Source: an uncultured Eubacteriales bacterium | Lineage (GTDB): Bacteria > Bacillota > Clostridia > Tissierellales > Peptoniphilaceae | DNA: 64,000 nt | Reading direction: 5' to 3' | Assembly: GCA_900540185.1 (NCBI GenBank) | Contig: UQFH01000009.1 | Span: forward strand, 11,549 to 75,548 | In this document: positions 1-8,625 of the stretch, one piece after another | How positions within the stretch are numbered: position 1 is the first letter of the stretch | How the letters are laid out: the number at the start of each line of letters is the position of its first letter | Made by a program: the position numbers and the translations under genes | The notes under the pieces: generated by a model | The model's database searches: none | Seen by the model: the letters and a program-made list of their open reading frames with translations, nothing else | What the model was told of the DNA's origin: nothing

Positions 1-1
1 A

Positions 2-98
2 CGGAATTATTTCGCGAAGTGCAGAATGTTTAGGAGTGAGGCGTAGTCATACCTACGCCGCAGTGACTAAATCATTATAACTCTTTGTCTAATTCCGC
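2..98. repeat. Imperfect palindromic element A (long hairpin)
   Basis: Outer arms CGGAATTA (2-9) and TAATTCCG (91-98) are exact inverted repeats. A second arm pair, TTTAG/CTAAA, lies inside, and the tip GGCGTAG (40-46) pairs with CTACGCC (53-59) around a 6-nt loop. There is no ORF. It looks like a REP/MITE-type non-coding element; the sequence TTTAGGAGTGAGGC recurs in similar form in the hairpins near 38.1-38.3 kb. Confidence 0.7.
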
Positions 99-110
99 AA
101 TGTTGTCTAA

Positions 111-230
111 TTTGCGGAAATAAATGGATGGATTAGACGCCGATGAGGAGCCTCGCAGCCGAGTCGTACAATTAGTACGTCGAGGTTGTGAGGCGACGAA
201 TCAAGTTTAATCCGCCATTTAGACCGCAAA
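111..230. repeat. Imperfect palindromic element B abutting guaA stop
   Basis: The left arm starting TTTGCGG at 111 matches, with small gaps, the reverse complement of the right end (CCGCAAA, 224-230). TAAATGG and GGATTA blocks also match in order, and the tip CGTAC (165-169) pairs with GTACG (175-179). The whole 120 bp can fold into one hairpin. It ends two bases before the guaA stop codon, so it may also end or protect guaA transcripts. It has the same architecture as element A. Confidence 0.75.
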
Positions 231-231
231 T

Positions 232-1755
232 TTATTCCCATTCTATGGTTCCCGGCGGCTTACTGGTAATATCATACACCACCCTATTAACTTCAGGGAC
301 GCCGTTGATGATTCTTCGTTGTGCTTCGTCGAGGAATTCAGGGTCGAACGGGTAGGCGTCGGCGGTCATGGCGTCGGTCGTTCTTACAGCACGGATGGCG
401 GCGAGGTAGGAGTAGGTTCTCTTGTCGCCTTGGACTCCGACGGTTTTGATGTCGGGAAGGACGGCGAATGCTTGCCAGATTTTTCCGTAGAGGTTGTATT
501 CGTGGAGCATGTCGATGTAGATTTTGTCGACTCTTCTTAAGATGTCGAGTCTTTCTTCCGTGATTTCTCCGATGACTCTTATTGCGAGGCCCGGTCCAGG
601 GAACGGGTGGCGGTCGACCATGTGGTCAGGAAGTCCCAAGAGTCTTCCGACTGTTCTCACTTCGTCTTTAAAGAGCATTCTTAGAGGTTCGACAAGTTCG
701 AAGTCAACGTCTTCAGGAAGCCCGCCGACGTTGTGGTGCGATTTTATCACGTCGCCTTTTTTGAGGCCGCTTTCAACAACGTCAGGGTAGATTGTTCCTT
801 GTACGAGGAATTTTGCATCTTTTGCATCTTTTTTCGCATCTTCAAATACGCGAATAAATTCTTCGCCGATGATTTTTCTCTTTTTTTCAGGTTCCGTTAC
901 GCCTTTAAGTTTTTCAAGGAATCTGTCTTTTGCATCTATTTTTTTGAATTTTACGTTAAATTTTTCTTTAAATACTTTTTCAACTTCTTCAGCTTCGTTC
1001 ATTCTTAGAAGTCCGTGGTCGACAAATATGCATGTCAAGCGGTCGCCGATTGCTTTACTTACAAGCGCCGCTGCGACGGATGAGTCAACTCCGCCCGAAA
1101 GGCCCAAAATTGCGTTTCCGTCACCGATTTGTTCTTGTATTTCTTTGATGGATTTTTCAATGAAGTCTTCGCTCGACCAGTTCGGGGTGATTTTCGCTAT
1201 TTTAAACAGGAAGTTTTTAAATATTTCCTGTTGATGTTCTGTGTTATTTACTTCCGGGTGGAATTGGGTTGCATAGAGTTTTCTCGATTCGTCTGCAATA
1301 GCTGCTGTGTTGCAGTTTTTTGTCTTTGCAATTGGTTTAAATCCTTCAGGAAGTTTGTCGATGAAGTCGGTGTGGCTCATCCAAACTGCTCCGGACTTAA
1401 GTCCGTCAAAGAGTGGCGAGTCTTCGTAGTTTGCAATTGCTTTTCCATATTCCGCTTCGGACGGGTCCGCTTTTTGTACGTTTCCTCCGAGCATGTAGCT
1501 CATGAGTTGCGCTCCATAGCAGATTCCTAGAATCGGCACTCCGATTTCGAAAAGTTTTTCGTCTGGGTGTATTGCATCTTTTTCGTAGACGCTGTCCGGA
1601 CCGCCGGTTAGTATTATTGCTTCCGGTTTTTCATTTTTTATTTCATCAATTGATGAATCGCCGGGCAATATTTTGCTGAAGACGCCGAGGTCTCTTACTC
1701 TTCGTGCGATGAGTTGCGAATATTGTCCTTTGAAGTCAAGTATTATTACGCTCAT
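232..1755 (-). CDS. guaA: GMP synthase (glutamine-hydrolysing)
   Basis: Converts XMP to GMP with glutamine and ATP, the last step of guanine nucleotide synthesis, in the cytosol. The 507-residue length is normal. The N-terminal class I glutamine amidotransferase shows the nucleophile context GICYGAQLM and the His/Glu motif QFHPEV. The ATP pyrophosphatase domain carries the P-loop GLSGGVDSS. The C-terminal dimerisation domain ends in PPGTIEWE, typical of GuaA. The start ATG follows a strong GAGGAGG site. It is monocistronic here, with its own promoter at 1787-1816, and the long hairpin element B sits directly behind the stop. Confidence 0.98.
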   Translation of the reverse strand: MSVIILDFKGQYSQLIARRVRDLGVFSKILPGDSSIDEIKNEKPEAIILTGGPDSVYEKDAIHPDEKLFEIGVPILGICYGAQLMSYMLGGNVQKADPSEAEYGKAIANYEDSPLFDGLKSGAVWMSHTDFIDKLPEGFKPIAKTKNCNTAAIADESRKLYATQFHPEVNNTEHQQEIFKNFLFKIAKITPNWSSEDFIEKSIKEIQEQIGDGNAILGLSGGVDSSVAAALVSKAIGDRLTCIFVDHGLLRMNEAEEVEKVFKEKFNVKFKKIDAKDRFLEKLKGVTEPEKKRKIIGEEFIRVFEDAKKDAKDAKFLVQGTIYPDVVESGLKKGDVIKSHHNVGGLPEDVDFELVEPLRMLFKDEVRTVGRLLGLPDHMVDRHPFPGPGLAIRVIGEITEERLDILRRVDKIYIDMLHEYNLYGKIWQAFAVLPDIKTVGVQGDKRTYSYLAAIRAVRTTDAMTADAYPFDPEFLDEAQRRIINGVPEVNRVVYDITSKPPGTIEWE

Positions 1756-1786
1756 TTTTCCTCCTCTGATTTTTTATTCTATTCCT

Positions 1787-1816
1787 ATTATACATTTTTT
1801 CGCACTCTTTTTTCAA
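1787..1816 (-). promoter_or_regulatory. guaA promoter
   Basis: On the minus strand TTGAAA (1811-1816) and TATAAT (1787-1792) are separated by 18 bp, 30-odd bases before the guaA start. No purine riboswitch fold is apparent in the short leader. Confidence 0.65.
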
Positions 1817-1883
1817 GTTTTATTTATTATTATTTAAAATGATTGAATTGTGGGTATAATATATTAGTAAGGAGGAAGTTTTT

Positions 1884-3842
1884 ATGAAAGTTTTATCAAT
1901 TATTATTTCAATACTTATGGTGTTTTCATCGTTTGCAACTTTTGCAAAGGCTGCAGCTCCGACGGAAGATGAGAATGTAGATATTTCAAAATATGTTATT
2001 AGAGCGAGAGAGATTTTCGGCGTAAGTATGGATTACGACGAGGTAAACAGCAGTGTAGGCGACAATTTTATTTCCATAAATTGGAATATGACAGACGATT
2101 ACAGCATGAGCGAAAGGATTACTTTCGATTTTAACGAAAATGTTTTGAATTACCGTAAAAATCTTGACGATTACAAGAGATTCAACAGGACTCTCGTTTC
2201 GAGGGAAGACGCAATAAAGACGGCGGATGCGCTCGTGAAGAAGCTTTATCCGAAGAGCGAGCTCAAGTTTGAAAATTTGGAAGTCGCAGATTCAAATTAT
2301 TGTTTGACATACAGACTTTATTCAAACGGTGTACGCGTTTACGGTGCAGTCGTTCAAATTTATTTGAATAAGGAAGACGGCAATTGCTACAATGTCGATT
2401 CGACCGATTTGATGCAAGCGTTTTTGAGATATGATGCGAAAGTCGACGTTTCGGGAATTAAGGGCGAAGGCGAAGCTTTTGAAGCTATAAAAAAGGCTTA
2501 TCCTGCAAGACTTGATTTGCTGAAGTCCTTTGACGAAAAGTATGTTCCATATTACACTTGGAACAGACGCCTCATCGTCGATGCGAAGGATTTTTCAAAG
2601 GTCAAGTATGACTATTGGATGGCGCTATACGGCGGAAACACAAAGGACGCAAGCGCCGAAGTCGAAAAAAGTTCGATGAGCGAAGTCGAAATTAAGGAAA
2701 AGGATAAGATTAAAAATCTGAAGACAAAAGAAGAAGCACTTGAAAAAGCTATTTCGTTTTTTAATCTCGACAAGAAAAAATTGCGCTCCGGAAATTTAAA
2801 TTCGATTTATGGAACCGATTTTTACGATTACAGTTTTAACTTTAGAGACAACAATAAGGGTCAAAATTATTATTTTGCAAATGCAACAATCAAGGCTGAC
2901 GATTTAATTCCTACTCAATTCTATACTTCGGACGGCAGAAACGAAGGAAGAAAAGCCGACGAGTCAAAAGTTGCACCTTGGGTAGAAAAGATTAAAAATG
3001 AGTTGCCGTTCTTTGATGAGTACAAAGAAATTCTTGATGATGACGACGACGATGATGAAGGCTATCGTATAAGTAAGCATTTTATGAGAAAGTTCGGAGA
3101 TTATTATGTGCCGGACGATTCAATTTATCTCGCATTTAACGCCGACGGACTTTCAAATTATTCTTTGACGAGAATTTGGGGCGACATTGAGCACGAAGAC
3201 AAGAAGATTTCAAGCGACGATGCTTTCGACAGACTGAAAGAAAGATTCGGATGCAGACTTTATGTTTTGCCTGTAATTGATGAAAACAGAGAAAACATAA
3301 AGGAAACGAGACTTGTTTATGCAATCGACACGGGTATGAGATCTCAAAAGGTTCGCGCAACCGACGGCAAAATCGGATCTGACGACGAAAAGTATTTGAC
3401 TTCTCCGAAGGGCGAAGAGGACGACGCAGAAGTTAAAGACGCCGTCATTTCAGGTTTCGGCGTTCTCGACGACAAGGCATACGACGACACTGCGACATAC
3501 AGAGATCTTCTCTACAATCTTTCGTATCTTTTCTATGAAAATATGAACGAAAATACGGATGCGATGATGAAGAGATTTAAGGATTTAAAGATTTTCGACA
3601 AAGAAACTCTCGATGCACCTGTTTCACGCGAAACTATTTCAAAAGCATTGGTCCTTAAAAAACTTTCATTAAAACCTGAGGACATAAGAACTGACGTTTT
3701 TAATGAAGATATAAAGGCAAAAGAAAAGGCATATCCGGCGCTTATGGTTATGCTTTCGGGCGATTTCAAGGATATGGACTTTGAAGAAAATGCAACTGTC
3801 CACGAAATGCTGAAGATGATTTCAAGTATTATTTTCAGATAG
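1884..3842 (+). CDS. Secreted YcdB/YcdC-repeat-like protein
   Basis: 652 residues with a signal peptide (about 1-24, cleavage after FAKAA) and no other membrane segment, so it is exported. At least two regions have the PepSY/YcdB look: SREDAIKTADALVKKLYP near residue 110, then a bent sheet segment with SNGVRVYG, and KTKEEALEKAISFF near 280. A run of seven Asp occurs near 385. The last 120 residues resemble a degenerate SLH-like helical region. Function is unknown; YcdB-type domains are thought to inhibit proteases or act in wall metabolism. The start ATG follows AAGGAGG. It stands alone, with its own terminator. Confidence 0.6.
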   Translation: MKVLSIIISILMVFSSFATFAKAAAPTEDENVDISKYVIRAREIFGVSMDYDEVNSSVGDNFISINWNMTDDYSMSERITFDFNENVLNYRKNLDDYKRFNRTLVSREDAIKTADALVKKLYPKSELKFENLEVADSNYCLTYRLYSNGVRVYGAVVQIYLNKEDGNCYNVDSTDLMQAFLRYDAKVDVSGIKGEGEAFEAIKKAYPARLDLLKSFDEKYVPYYTWNRRLIVDAKDFSKVKYDYWMALYGGNTKDASAEVEKSSMSEVEIKEKDKIKNLKTKEEALEKAISFFNLDKKKLRSGNLNSIYGTDFYDYSFNFRDNNKGQNYYFANATIKADDLIPTQFYTSDGRNEGRKADESKVAPWVEKIKNELPFFDEYKEILDDDDDDDEGYRISKHFMRKFGDYYVPDDSIYLAFNADGLSNYSLTRIWGDIEHEDKKISSDDAFDRLKERFGCRLYVLPVIDENRENIKETRLVYAIDTGMRSQKVRATDGKIGSDDEKYLTSPKGEEDDAEVKDAVISGFGVLDDKAYDDTATYRDLLYNLSYLFYENMNENTDAMMKRFKDLKIFDKETLDAPVSRETISKALVLKKLSLKPEDIRTDVFNEDIKAKEKAYPALMVMLSGDFKDMDFEENATVHEMLKMISSIIFR

Positions 3843-3854
3843 TTTCTGAATTTT

Positions 3855-3886
3855 AAGACTCACATTTATGTGGGTCTTTTTTGTTT
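3855..3886 (+). terminator. Rho-independent terminator
   Basis: Stem AAGACTCACAT / ATGTGGGTCTT followed by a T run, behind the YcdB-like gene. The same stem sequence is reused at 26152-26182 behind the CAMP-factor gene. Confidence 0.85.
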
Positions 3887-3910
3887 TGAAGAAGTTTAAT
3901 TGCACTTGAT

Positions 3911-3939
3911 TTGACACGTGTGTAAAAAAATGGTAAAAT
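3911..3939 (+). promoter_or_regulatory. Promoter of the 3D/G5 protein gene
   Basis: TTGACA (3911-3916), 17-bp spacer, TAAAAT (3934-3939): close to the sigma-A consensus. The start codon lies 35 bases downstream. Confidence 0.75.
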
Positions 3940-3973
3940 ATTTTTGTTGTAGGTATAAAAGTAAGGAGGAGTT

Positions 3974-4969
3974 ATGACTCGTAAATTTTTATATGGCATT
4001 CTGGTATGCCTTATGATTTTTTTCTCCGCAATAAAAGCAGATGCTAAAAGTTATAATATTACCGTGAATGGCAAAGAAAACAAAGTTGATTTGAAAGGAG
4101 AAGACGAACTTAAATCTTATTTTAAGAAGAATTTTCCCGATTATAGAATTACAAAAATCGACGACAAAACAGGAACGGTAAGCACGGAGGCGCTTATCGA
4201 AATAAATCTTATTGACGGAGAGACGAAAAAGACAGTCAAGGTGCCGAACAAAAATGTCGGTGCAATTATGAAGTATCTTGGAATAAAGCTCGGCAAAGAC
4301 GATTTTGTTTTGCCTTCTGAAGACCAAATGCCTCAAGATGGAAAGATTACAGTTTTCAGAACCGTTCAAAAGATTACCGAAGCTTTGAATGAAAAGCCTT
4401 TTGAAGTTTTGGAGCAAAATTCGACCGACCCGGCGCAAAAAGAAGATGTTGTGCTTAGGGAAGGCGTAAACGGTTTGAACAAGGTTTTCAAAAAAGAAAG
4501 ATATGTAAACGGCGTTTTAAAGTCGAGCATCGTTGTCAAGGAAGAGGTTCTAAAAGAGCCGATCGACAAGATTGTCAAGGTGCCGATGAAGGGCGTCGAA
4601 GCGATTACAAGAAGCGCTTCAAGAAGTTATGTTATGAATGCGACCGCATATGAAGCAGGTCCACTTTCAACCGGAAAAAGACCGGGACAAAGGGGCTACG
4701 GCATCACCGCATCGGGCACAAGAGCAAGACGCGGCACAGTTGCTGTCGACAGAAGGGTCATCCCTCTCGGCACAAAGCTGTATGTAAAGAGTCTCGACCC
4801 GAATTATCCGGACTACGGTTACGCAATTGCCGAAGACACAGGCGGCGCAATCAAAGGAATGAGAATCGATTTATTTATGGATACTGTTTGGGAATGTTTC
4901 CAATTCGGAAGAAGAAAAGTTAAAGTTTTTATTTTACCTGCAAGCACGCCTGACAGTTTGTTCAGATAA
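3974..4969 (+). CDS. Secreted G5/3D-domain cell-wall protein (YabE/Rpf-like)
   Basis: 331 residues with a signal peptide (1-24, after ADAK). An N-terminal DUF348-like region is followed by a G5 domain (about 150-205) with the pattern EEVLKEPIDKIVKV. The C-terminal 3D domain (about 225-331) keeps the three aspartates: VAVDRRVIPLG, AEDTGGAIKG and RIDLF. 3D domains have the double-psi barrel of MltA lytic transglycosylases, so a role in peptidoglycan cleavage or resuscitation is likely. The ATG follows AAGGAGG with 4-nt spacing. It is monocistronic, between its promoter and the terminator at 4975. Confidence 0.85.
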   Translation: MTRKFLYGILVCLMIFFSAIKADAKSYNITVNGKENKVDLKGEDELKSYFKKNFPDYRITKIDDKTGTVSTEALIEINLIDGETKKTVKVPNKNVGAIMKYLGIKLGKDDFVLPSEDQMPQDGKITVFRTVQKITEALNEKPFEVLEQNSTDPAQKEDVVLREGVNGLNKVFKKERYVNGVLKSSIVVKEEVLKEPIDKIVKVPMKGVEAITRSASRSYVMNATAYEAGPLSTGKRPGQRGYGITASGTRARRGTVAVDRRVIPLGTKLYVKSLDPNYPDYGYAIAEDTGGAIKGMRIDLFMDTVWECFQFGRRKVKVFILPASTPDSLFR

Positions 4970-4974
4970 TTACT

Positions 4975-4998
4975 ACCCGAGTTTATGCTCGGGTTTTT
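4975..4998 (+). terminator. Rho-independent terminator
   Basis: Stem ACCCGAG / CTCGGGT with loop TTTATG, followed by a T run, directly after the 3D-protein stop. Confidence 0.9.
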
Positions 4999-5047
4999 GA
5001 TTGAATTTATTTATTTTAGGGTAATAATATTTTATAGGAGGTATAAT

Positions 5048-5320
5048 ATGAACAGAGATAATAAAGTTATGTCAATTGTTTCAATTGTGCTCGGCATAGC
5101 TTCCATTTTATGGTATTTCGCCGAAGACACAAGATTTGTTCCGTTTGTGCTTGCTGCAATTGCACTCGTTGTTGCAATCATTGCATTCTTTAACAGCAAA
5201 AATGAACTCACCACTCCGGCACTCGTAATCTCTATTGTGGGCATCGCTCTTACAAGCGCAAGATTTATCGGATGTGTCGCATGTGCAAGTTGCATTAATA
5301 ACGGACTTGGCTCAATTTAG
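5048..5320 (+). CDS. Small membrane protein, unknown function
   Basis: 90 residues from the ATG at 5048, chosen because AGGAGG lies at 5036-5041; an upstream in-frame start at 4985 would begin inside the preceding terminator and has no ribosome site. Three hydrophobic segments: VMSIVSIVLGIASILW, FVLAAIALVVAIIAFF and PALVISIVGIALTSA. It has the look of DUF4190-type small integral proteins. A Cys pair (CVACASC) lies near the C-terminus. No function can be assigned. It has its own terminator. Confidence 0.75.
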   Translation: MNRDNKVMSIVSIVLGIASILWYFAEDTRFVPFVLAAIALVVAIIAFFNSKNELTTPALVISIVGIALTSARFIGCVACASCINNGLGSI

Positions 5321-5338
5321 ATAGAGTTTATATTCATG

Positions 5339-5370
5339 GAATCGAAATTAATTTTTCGATTCTTTTTTTT
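5339..5370 (+). terminator. Rho-independent terminator
   Basis: GAATCGAAA / TTTCGATTC hairpin followed by eight T. Its T run runs directly into the -35 box of the ispE promoter. Confidence 0.88.
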
Positions 5371-5397
5371 GCAAAAATATGAAAAATTTGATATAAT
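5369..5397 (+). promoter_or_regulatory. ispE promoter
   Basis: TTGCAA (5369-5374), 17-bp spacer, TATAAT (5392-5397). The -35 box begins in the T tract of the previous terminator. Confidence 0.75.
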
Positions 5398-5416
5398 ATT
5401 AAGAAGGTATTAATAT

Positions 5417-6202
5417 ATGAAGATAAAGACAAGTTCAAAACTAAATCTGTTTTTAAAAGTGATTTCAAAAAGAGATGACGGTTACCATGATATAAAAACA
5501 ATTATGAGCGAGTTCGACTTCGGAGACGAGATTTTTATTTCAAAGAGCGCTTCCGACAGTTTTACTTCAAATATGGTTTCAACCGGTCCGAATCTTGTGG
5601 AGAAGACACTATTAAAGCTGCGTGAACATGTGTATGTTCCGAGTGTTTCAATCGAGCTAAAAAAAATGACCCCAATCGGTTCGGGCATGGGGACGGGTTC
5701 GTCCGATGCCGCCGAAACTCTGAAGGGGCTTAATGATTTTTTCAATCTTAAACTCGAGAGAAAAACTCTTTTAAATATCGCCTCCGAAATCGGGATGGAC
5801 GTTCCCTTTTTCATCGACGGAAAGCTTGCACTCGCAACAAATAGAGGCGACGAGCTAAAAGCAATCGACGGCATTTTTAAAAAGGCGCTTGTCGTTATGG
5901 ATGAACCTGTTATTTCTAAAAATATTTATACTCTTTTGGAGCCATCTGATTTTGATTCAGACGAACCGAACACACTTATTCTTCCGGTTTTAAGAAATTA
6001 TCCGAAGGTGCGCGATTTTTATTTTCACCTTCAAGATATTGATAAAAACTTCAGAATGAGCGGTGCCGGGGGAGCATTTTTCCTAATTGGTGAAAATGAT
6101 TATTTAAACCAAGTAAAAGATAAGGTGTCTGCAAAGTTGAAGATGATTGTGGATATCCGAGTACCTGAGGTGGGTTATGACGACTTTATTTTTAGTTCTT
6201 AA
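5417..6202 (+). CDS. ispE: 4-diphosphocytidyl-2-C-methyl-D-erythritol kinase
   Basis: GHMP-family kinase of the non-mevalonate (MEP) isoprenoid pathway; phosphorylates CDP-methylerythritol with ATP. It is 261 residues, slightly short for the family (about 280-290). Motif 1 KTSSKLNLFLKV, RDDGYHDI and the ATP loop PIGSGMGTGSSDAA (about 92-105) are all present, and FRMSGAGGAFF forms the third GHMP motif. The ATG follows AAGAAGG. The next gene starts inside its 3' end, so the two are translationally coupled. Confidence 0.95.
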   Translation: MKIKTSSKLNLFLKVISKRDDGYHDIKTIMSEFDFGDEIFISKSASDSFTSNMVSTGPNLVEKTLLKLREHVYVPSVSIELKKMTPIGSGMGTGSSDAAETLKGLNDFFNLKLERKTLLNIASEIGMDVPFFIDGKLALATNRGDELKAIDGIFKKALVVMDEPVISKNIYTLLEPSDFDSDEPNTLILPVLRNYPKVRDFYFHLQDIDKNFRMSGAGGAFFLIGENDYLNQVKDKVSAKLKMIVDIRVPEVGYDDFIFSS

Positions 6203-6863
6203 AATAATATTTGTCCTGTTTTATTTGGGTATTTTGTCGTATATGGCGAACTACTTTTTCAGAAAGTCCGGTTGGAGCAGGTTCTGCTATATTTTAGGCG
6301 TGCTTGCGGTCATCGGAATAATTATCACGGGACAGGCGTTTATTGTGAGAGCTTACAATTATTTTTCCCCAAATGAGGCGCTGCCTTTAGTCCTTGGAAT
6401 AAGCAGATTTTTGGTCGCACTTTTCTTTGTGATTGTGAATGTTCTCAGTTATTATATGTATATTGCATATTTCAACAAAAAGAGATATCAAAATCAACAA
6501 AATGTGGTTTGGATTTTGACTGTGCTTTCAATTATTTTGGTTGCACTCCCTCAAAACGACTACGCAAAAGATGTGCCGGGGCTTTTACTTCCAAGACTCA
6601 GAGTCATTCCGTCTATAATTTGCGGACTTTATATTTCGCTCATTCTCATGGTAGACTCATATTACAAGAGAAACGCACATTTTCAACACTACGCACTTTG
6701 CTTGTTTTTGCTGCAGCTCGTGCAAATCGTTAACAGCTATTTTTTAAAGGCGAAGGCGAAAACTGAATTTATTTACTATGCAATGATTTGTGTAATATTC
6801 ATTGCAATGCTTACCATTTTTTATCGTGAACTATATAAGAAAAATGAGCTTGAACGATTCTAA
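6177..6863 (+). CDS. Polytopic membrane protein, unknown function
   Basis: 228 residues from the ATG at 6177, which sits behind GAGGTGG; a longer in-frame start at 6147 lacks a ribosome site. It overlaps the 3' end of ispE by 26 bases. About seven hydrophobic helices are visible, starting with LFLVLKIIFVLFYLGIL, with short loops rich in Lys/Arg. No catalytic motif is recognised. The coupling with ispE could be fortuitous or reflect a lipid-related role. Followed by a hairpin at 6864-6918. Confidence 0.7.
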   Translation: MTTLFLVLKIIFVLFYLGILSYMANYFFRKSGWSRFCYILGVLAVIGIIITGQAFIVRAYNYFSPNEALPLVLGISRFLVALFFVIVNVLSYYMYIAYFNKKRYQNQQNVVWILTVLSIILVALPQNDYAKDVPGLLLPRLRVIPSIICGLYISLILMVDSYYKRNAHFQHYALCLFLLQLVQIVNSYFLKAKAKTEFIYYAMICVIFIAMLTIFYRELYKKNELERF

Positions 6864-6918
6864 AGCAGGATACTTTTCCACCCGAAGAGAAATTGGCCGG
6901 ATTGTCCTGCTATTTTTG
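6864..6918 (+). terminator. Long-loop terminator-like hairpin
   Basis: AGCAGGA (6864-6870) pairs with TCCTGCT (6905-6911), followed by ATTTTTGTC. The 34-nt loop is unusually long, so it may be a weak or regulated terminator before the decarboxylase gene. Confidence 0.55.
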
Positions 6919-6942
6919 TCTTAATTTTTATTGGAGGTTTGT

Positions 6943-8292
6943 ATGAAAAAAGAACTACTAAATTGCTTAATTGCAAAATCACAAAGAAAGAGAAATTGGT
7001 TCGTTATGCCAGGGCACAAAGGACGCGATTTCGGTTATTTAAAAGGACTTAACCTTTCCGCCGACACAACGGAAACATATGACACAGATAATTTAAACAA
7101 CCCTGTTGACATCATTATGCGCTCACAGGAAAGAGCCGCCGAAATTTTCGGTGCAAAAAAGACTTACTATACCATCAACGGTACAAGCGGTGCGATGATT
7201 GCAGCAGTTACAGCCTTGACCCTTCCGGGCGACAAGATTTTGGTTTCGAGAAACTGTCACGTCTGCGTTTACAGAGCAGCCGCAATAAGAAGGCTCGAGC
7301 TCGACTACATTTTGCCGGAGGTAAAGGACACTGTCGACAGAAATGTAACGCCGGAAGAAGTTGAAAAAAGAATTATTGAAACCGACCCGAAACTCGTCAT
7401 CGTGACAAATCCGACGTTCTTCGGATACACGACCGACATTCAAAAAATCGTGGATATCTGCAACAAACACGGCGTCCTTCTAATCGTTGACGAAGCACAC
7501 GGCGCACACTTCCCTTTCAGCGACAATCTACCTCTTTCTGCAGTTCATGCGGGAGCAGACATCGTCGTTCACTCAACACACAAAACGCTTTTGGGCCTCA
7601 CAAGCGCAAATATGATTCACGTTTGCTCCAACAGAGTTGACACAGAAGAACTTATGAGATGTATCACAACTTACCAAACGACATCTCCGAACTATTTAAT
7701 AACCCTTTCAAACGAGCTCTCCGCCGCATTTATGACCGAAGGCGGAAAGGAAGTTTTGGAAGATAATATAAGATGGGCAAATGAAGCAGCCGACGAGATT
7801 AATAAAATCCCGGGACTCAGCTGTCTTAAAGACCCTTGCAAAGATCCGCTGAAGATTATTGTGGACACGTCGAAACTCATAAACGGACGTGAGTTTGCAA
7901 AATATCTCTTTGACAAAAAGGATATGGACTCCGAAATGTGCGACGAAATGCACATCGACTTCTATGCGGGCATAGGTAATATTGAATCCGACTATCACGA
8001 ACTCGTACAAGCTTTAAAGGAAGCAGCCGCAGAAATCGAACCGCATCCGGTGGTGCAAAATCCGCCAAAGATTCAAATCCCAGAAGTGCAACTGGACATC
8101 TGCGATGCGCTTGATGCGGACTTCTATTTGGAAGACGTCGAAGATGCTATCGGAAAGGTTTCAGTCGACTACATCATGCCGTATCCGCCGGGAATTCCAC
8201 TAATTCTTCCGGGCGAAGTAATTACGGAAGACGCAATTCAATTTTTCGACAAACCGAAAATAAAAATCTTTAAAAAATCTCCGTTCTTCTAA
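6943..8292 (+). CDS. Orn/Lys/Arg decarboxylase family PLP enzyme
   Basis: Fold type I PLP amino-acid decarboxylase of the short Gram-positive (SpeA/YaaO) type, 449 residues from the ATG at 6943; GGAGG lies at 6933-6937, ruling out the TTG at 6931. Motifs: N-terminal MPGHKG, TINGTSGA, PLP-contacting DEAHGAHF and the Schiff-base lysine in HSTHKTL, followed by a smaller C-terminal domain with MPYPPGIPLILPGE. It makes a polyamine or contributes acid resistance by consuming a proton. The substrate (Arg, Lys or Orn) cannot be told from sequence. Confidence 0.9.
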   Translation: MKKELLNCLIAKSQRKRNWFVMPGHKGRDFGYLKGLNLSADTTETYDTDNLNNPVDIIMRSQERAAEIFGAKKTYYTINGTSGAMIAAVTALTLPGDKILVSRNCHVCVYRAAAIRRLELDYILPEVKDTVDRNVTPEEVEKRIIETDPKLVIVTNPTFFGYTTDIQKIVDICNKHGVLLIVDEAHGAHFPFSDNLPLSAVHAGADIVVHSTHKTLLGLTSANMIHVCSNRVDTEELMRCITTYQTTSPNYLITLSNELSAAFMTEGGKEVLEDNIRWANEAADEINKIPGLSCLKDPCKDPLKIIVDTSKLINGREFAKYLFDKKDMDSEMCDEMHIDFYAGIGNIESDYHELVQALKEAAAEIEPHPVVQNPPKIQIPEVQLDICDALDADFYLEDVEDAIGKVSVDYIMPYPPGIPLILPGEVITEDAIQFFDKPKIKIFKKSPFF

Positions 8293-8320
8293 AATCTTAG
8301 CCGACACATCTGACTAAAAA

Positions 8321-8350
8321 TTGTTTAAAGAAATGTGAAAAGGGTATAAA
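8321..8350 (+). promoter_or_regulatory. Promoter of the glsB-like/pta pair
   Basis: TTGTTT (8321-8326), 18-bp spacer, TATAAA (8345-8350), 20 bases before the start codon. Confidence 0.5.
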
Positions 8351-8370
8351 AAAGTGAGGAGGTACTAAAT

Positions 8371-8622
8371 ATGATTTATTCAATTATAATCGGTGCACTT
8401 GCAGGATGGCTTGCATCAATATTTATGAATAAGAATGCTGAAATGGGATGGCTAAAAAATATCATCGCAGGTATTTTGGGCGGAGCCATCGGAAGATGGA
8501 TCCTAGGCATGATTATCTCAAAGTCGGAAGGCGGAGTCATTTATGACTTACTTGCAGGCGTTCTTGGTGCATGCATACTCATCGCAATCATAAATTTGAT
8601 CACCGGAAAAAAAGGAAGGTAA
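8371..8622 (+). CDS. GlsB/YeaQ/YmgE family stress-response membrane protein
   Basis: 83 residues with three helices and the Gly-rich family pattern: IIIGALAGWLAS, NIIAGILGGAIGRWI and LLAGVLGACILIAIINL. The family is known as transglycosylase-associated but has no proven enzyme activity; it is linked to general and envelope stress. The ATG follows GAGGAGG. The gene ends 3 bases before pta, so the two are co-transcribed. Confidence 0.88.
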   Translation: MIYSIIIGALAGWLASIFMNKNAEMGWLKNIIAGILGGAIGRWILGMIISKSEGGVIYDLLAGVLGACILIAIINLITGKKGR

Positions 8623-8625
8623 AAA

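Noticed and set aside
319..1530. Several ORFs antisense to guaA
   Set aside because: They mirror the guaA codon pattern, have no ribosome sites and no recognisable domains.
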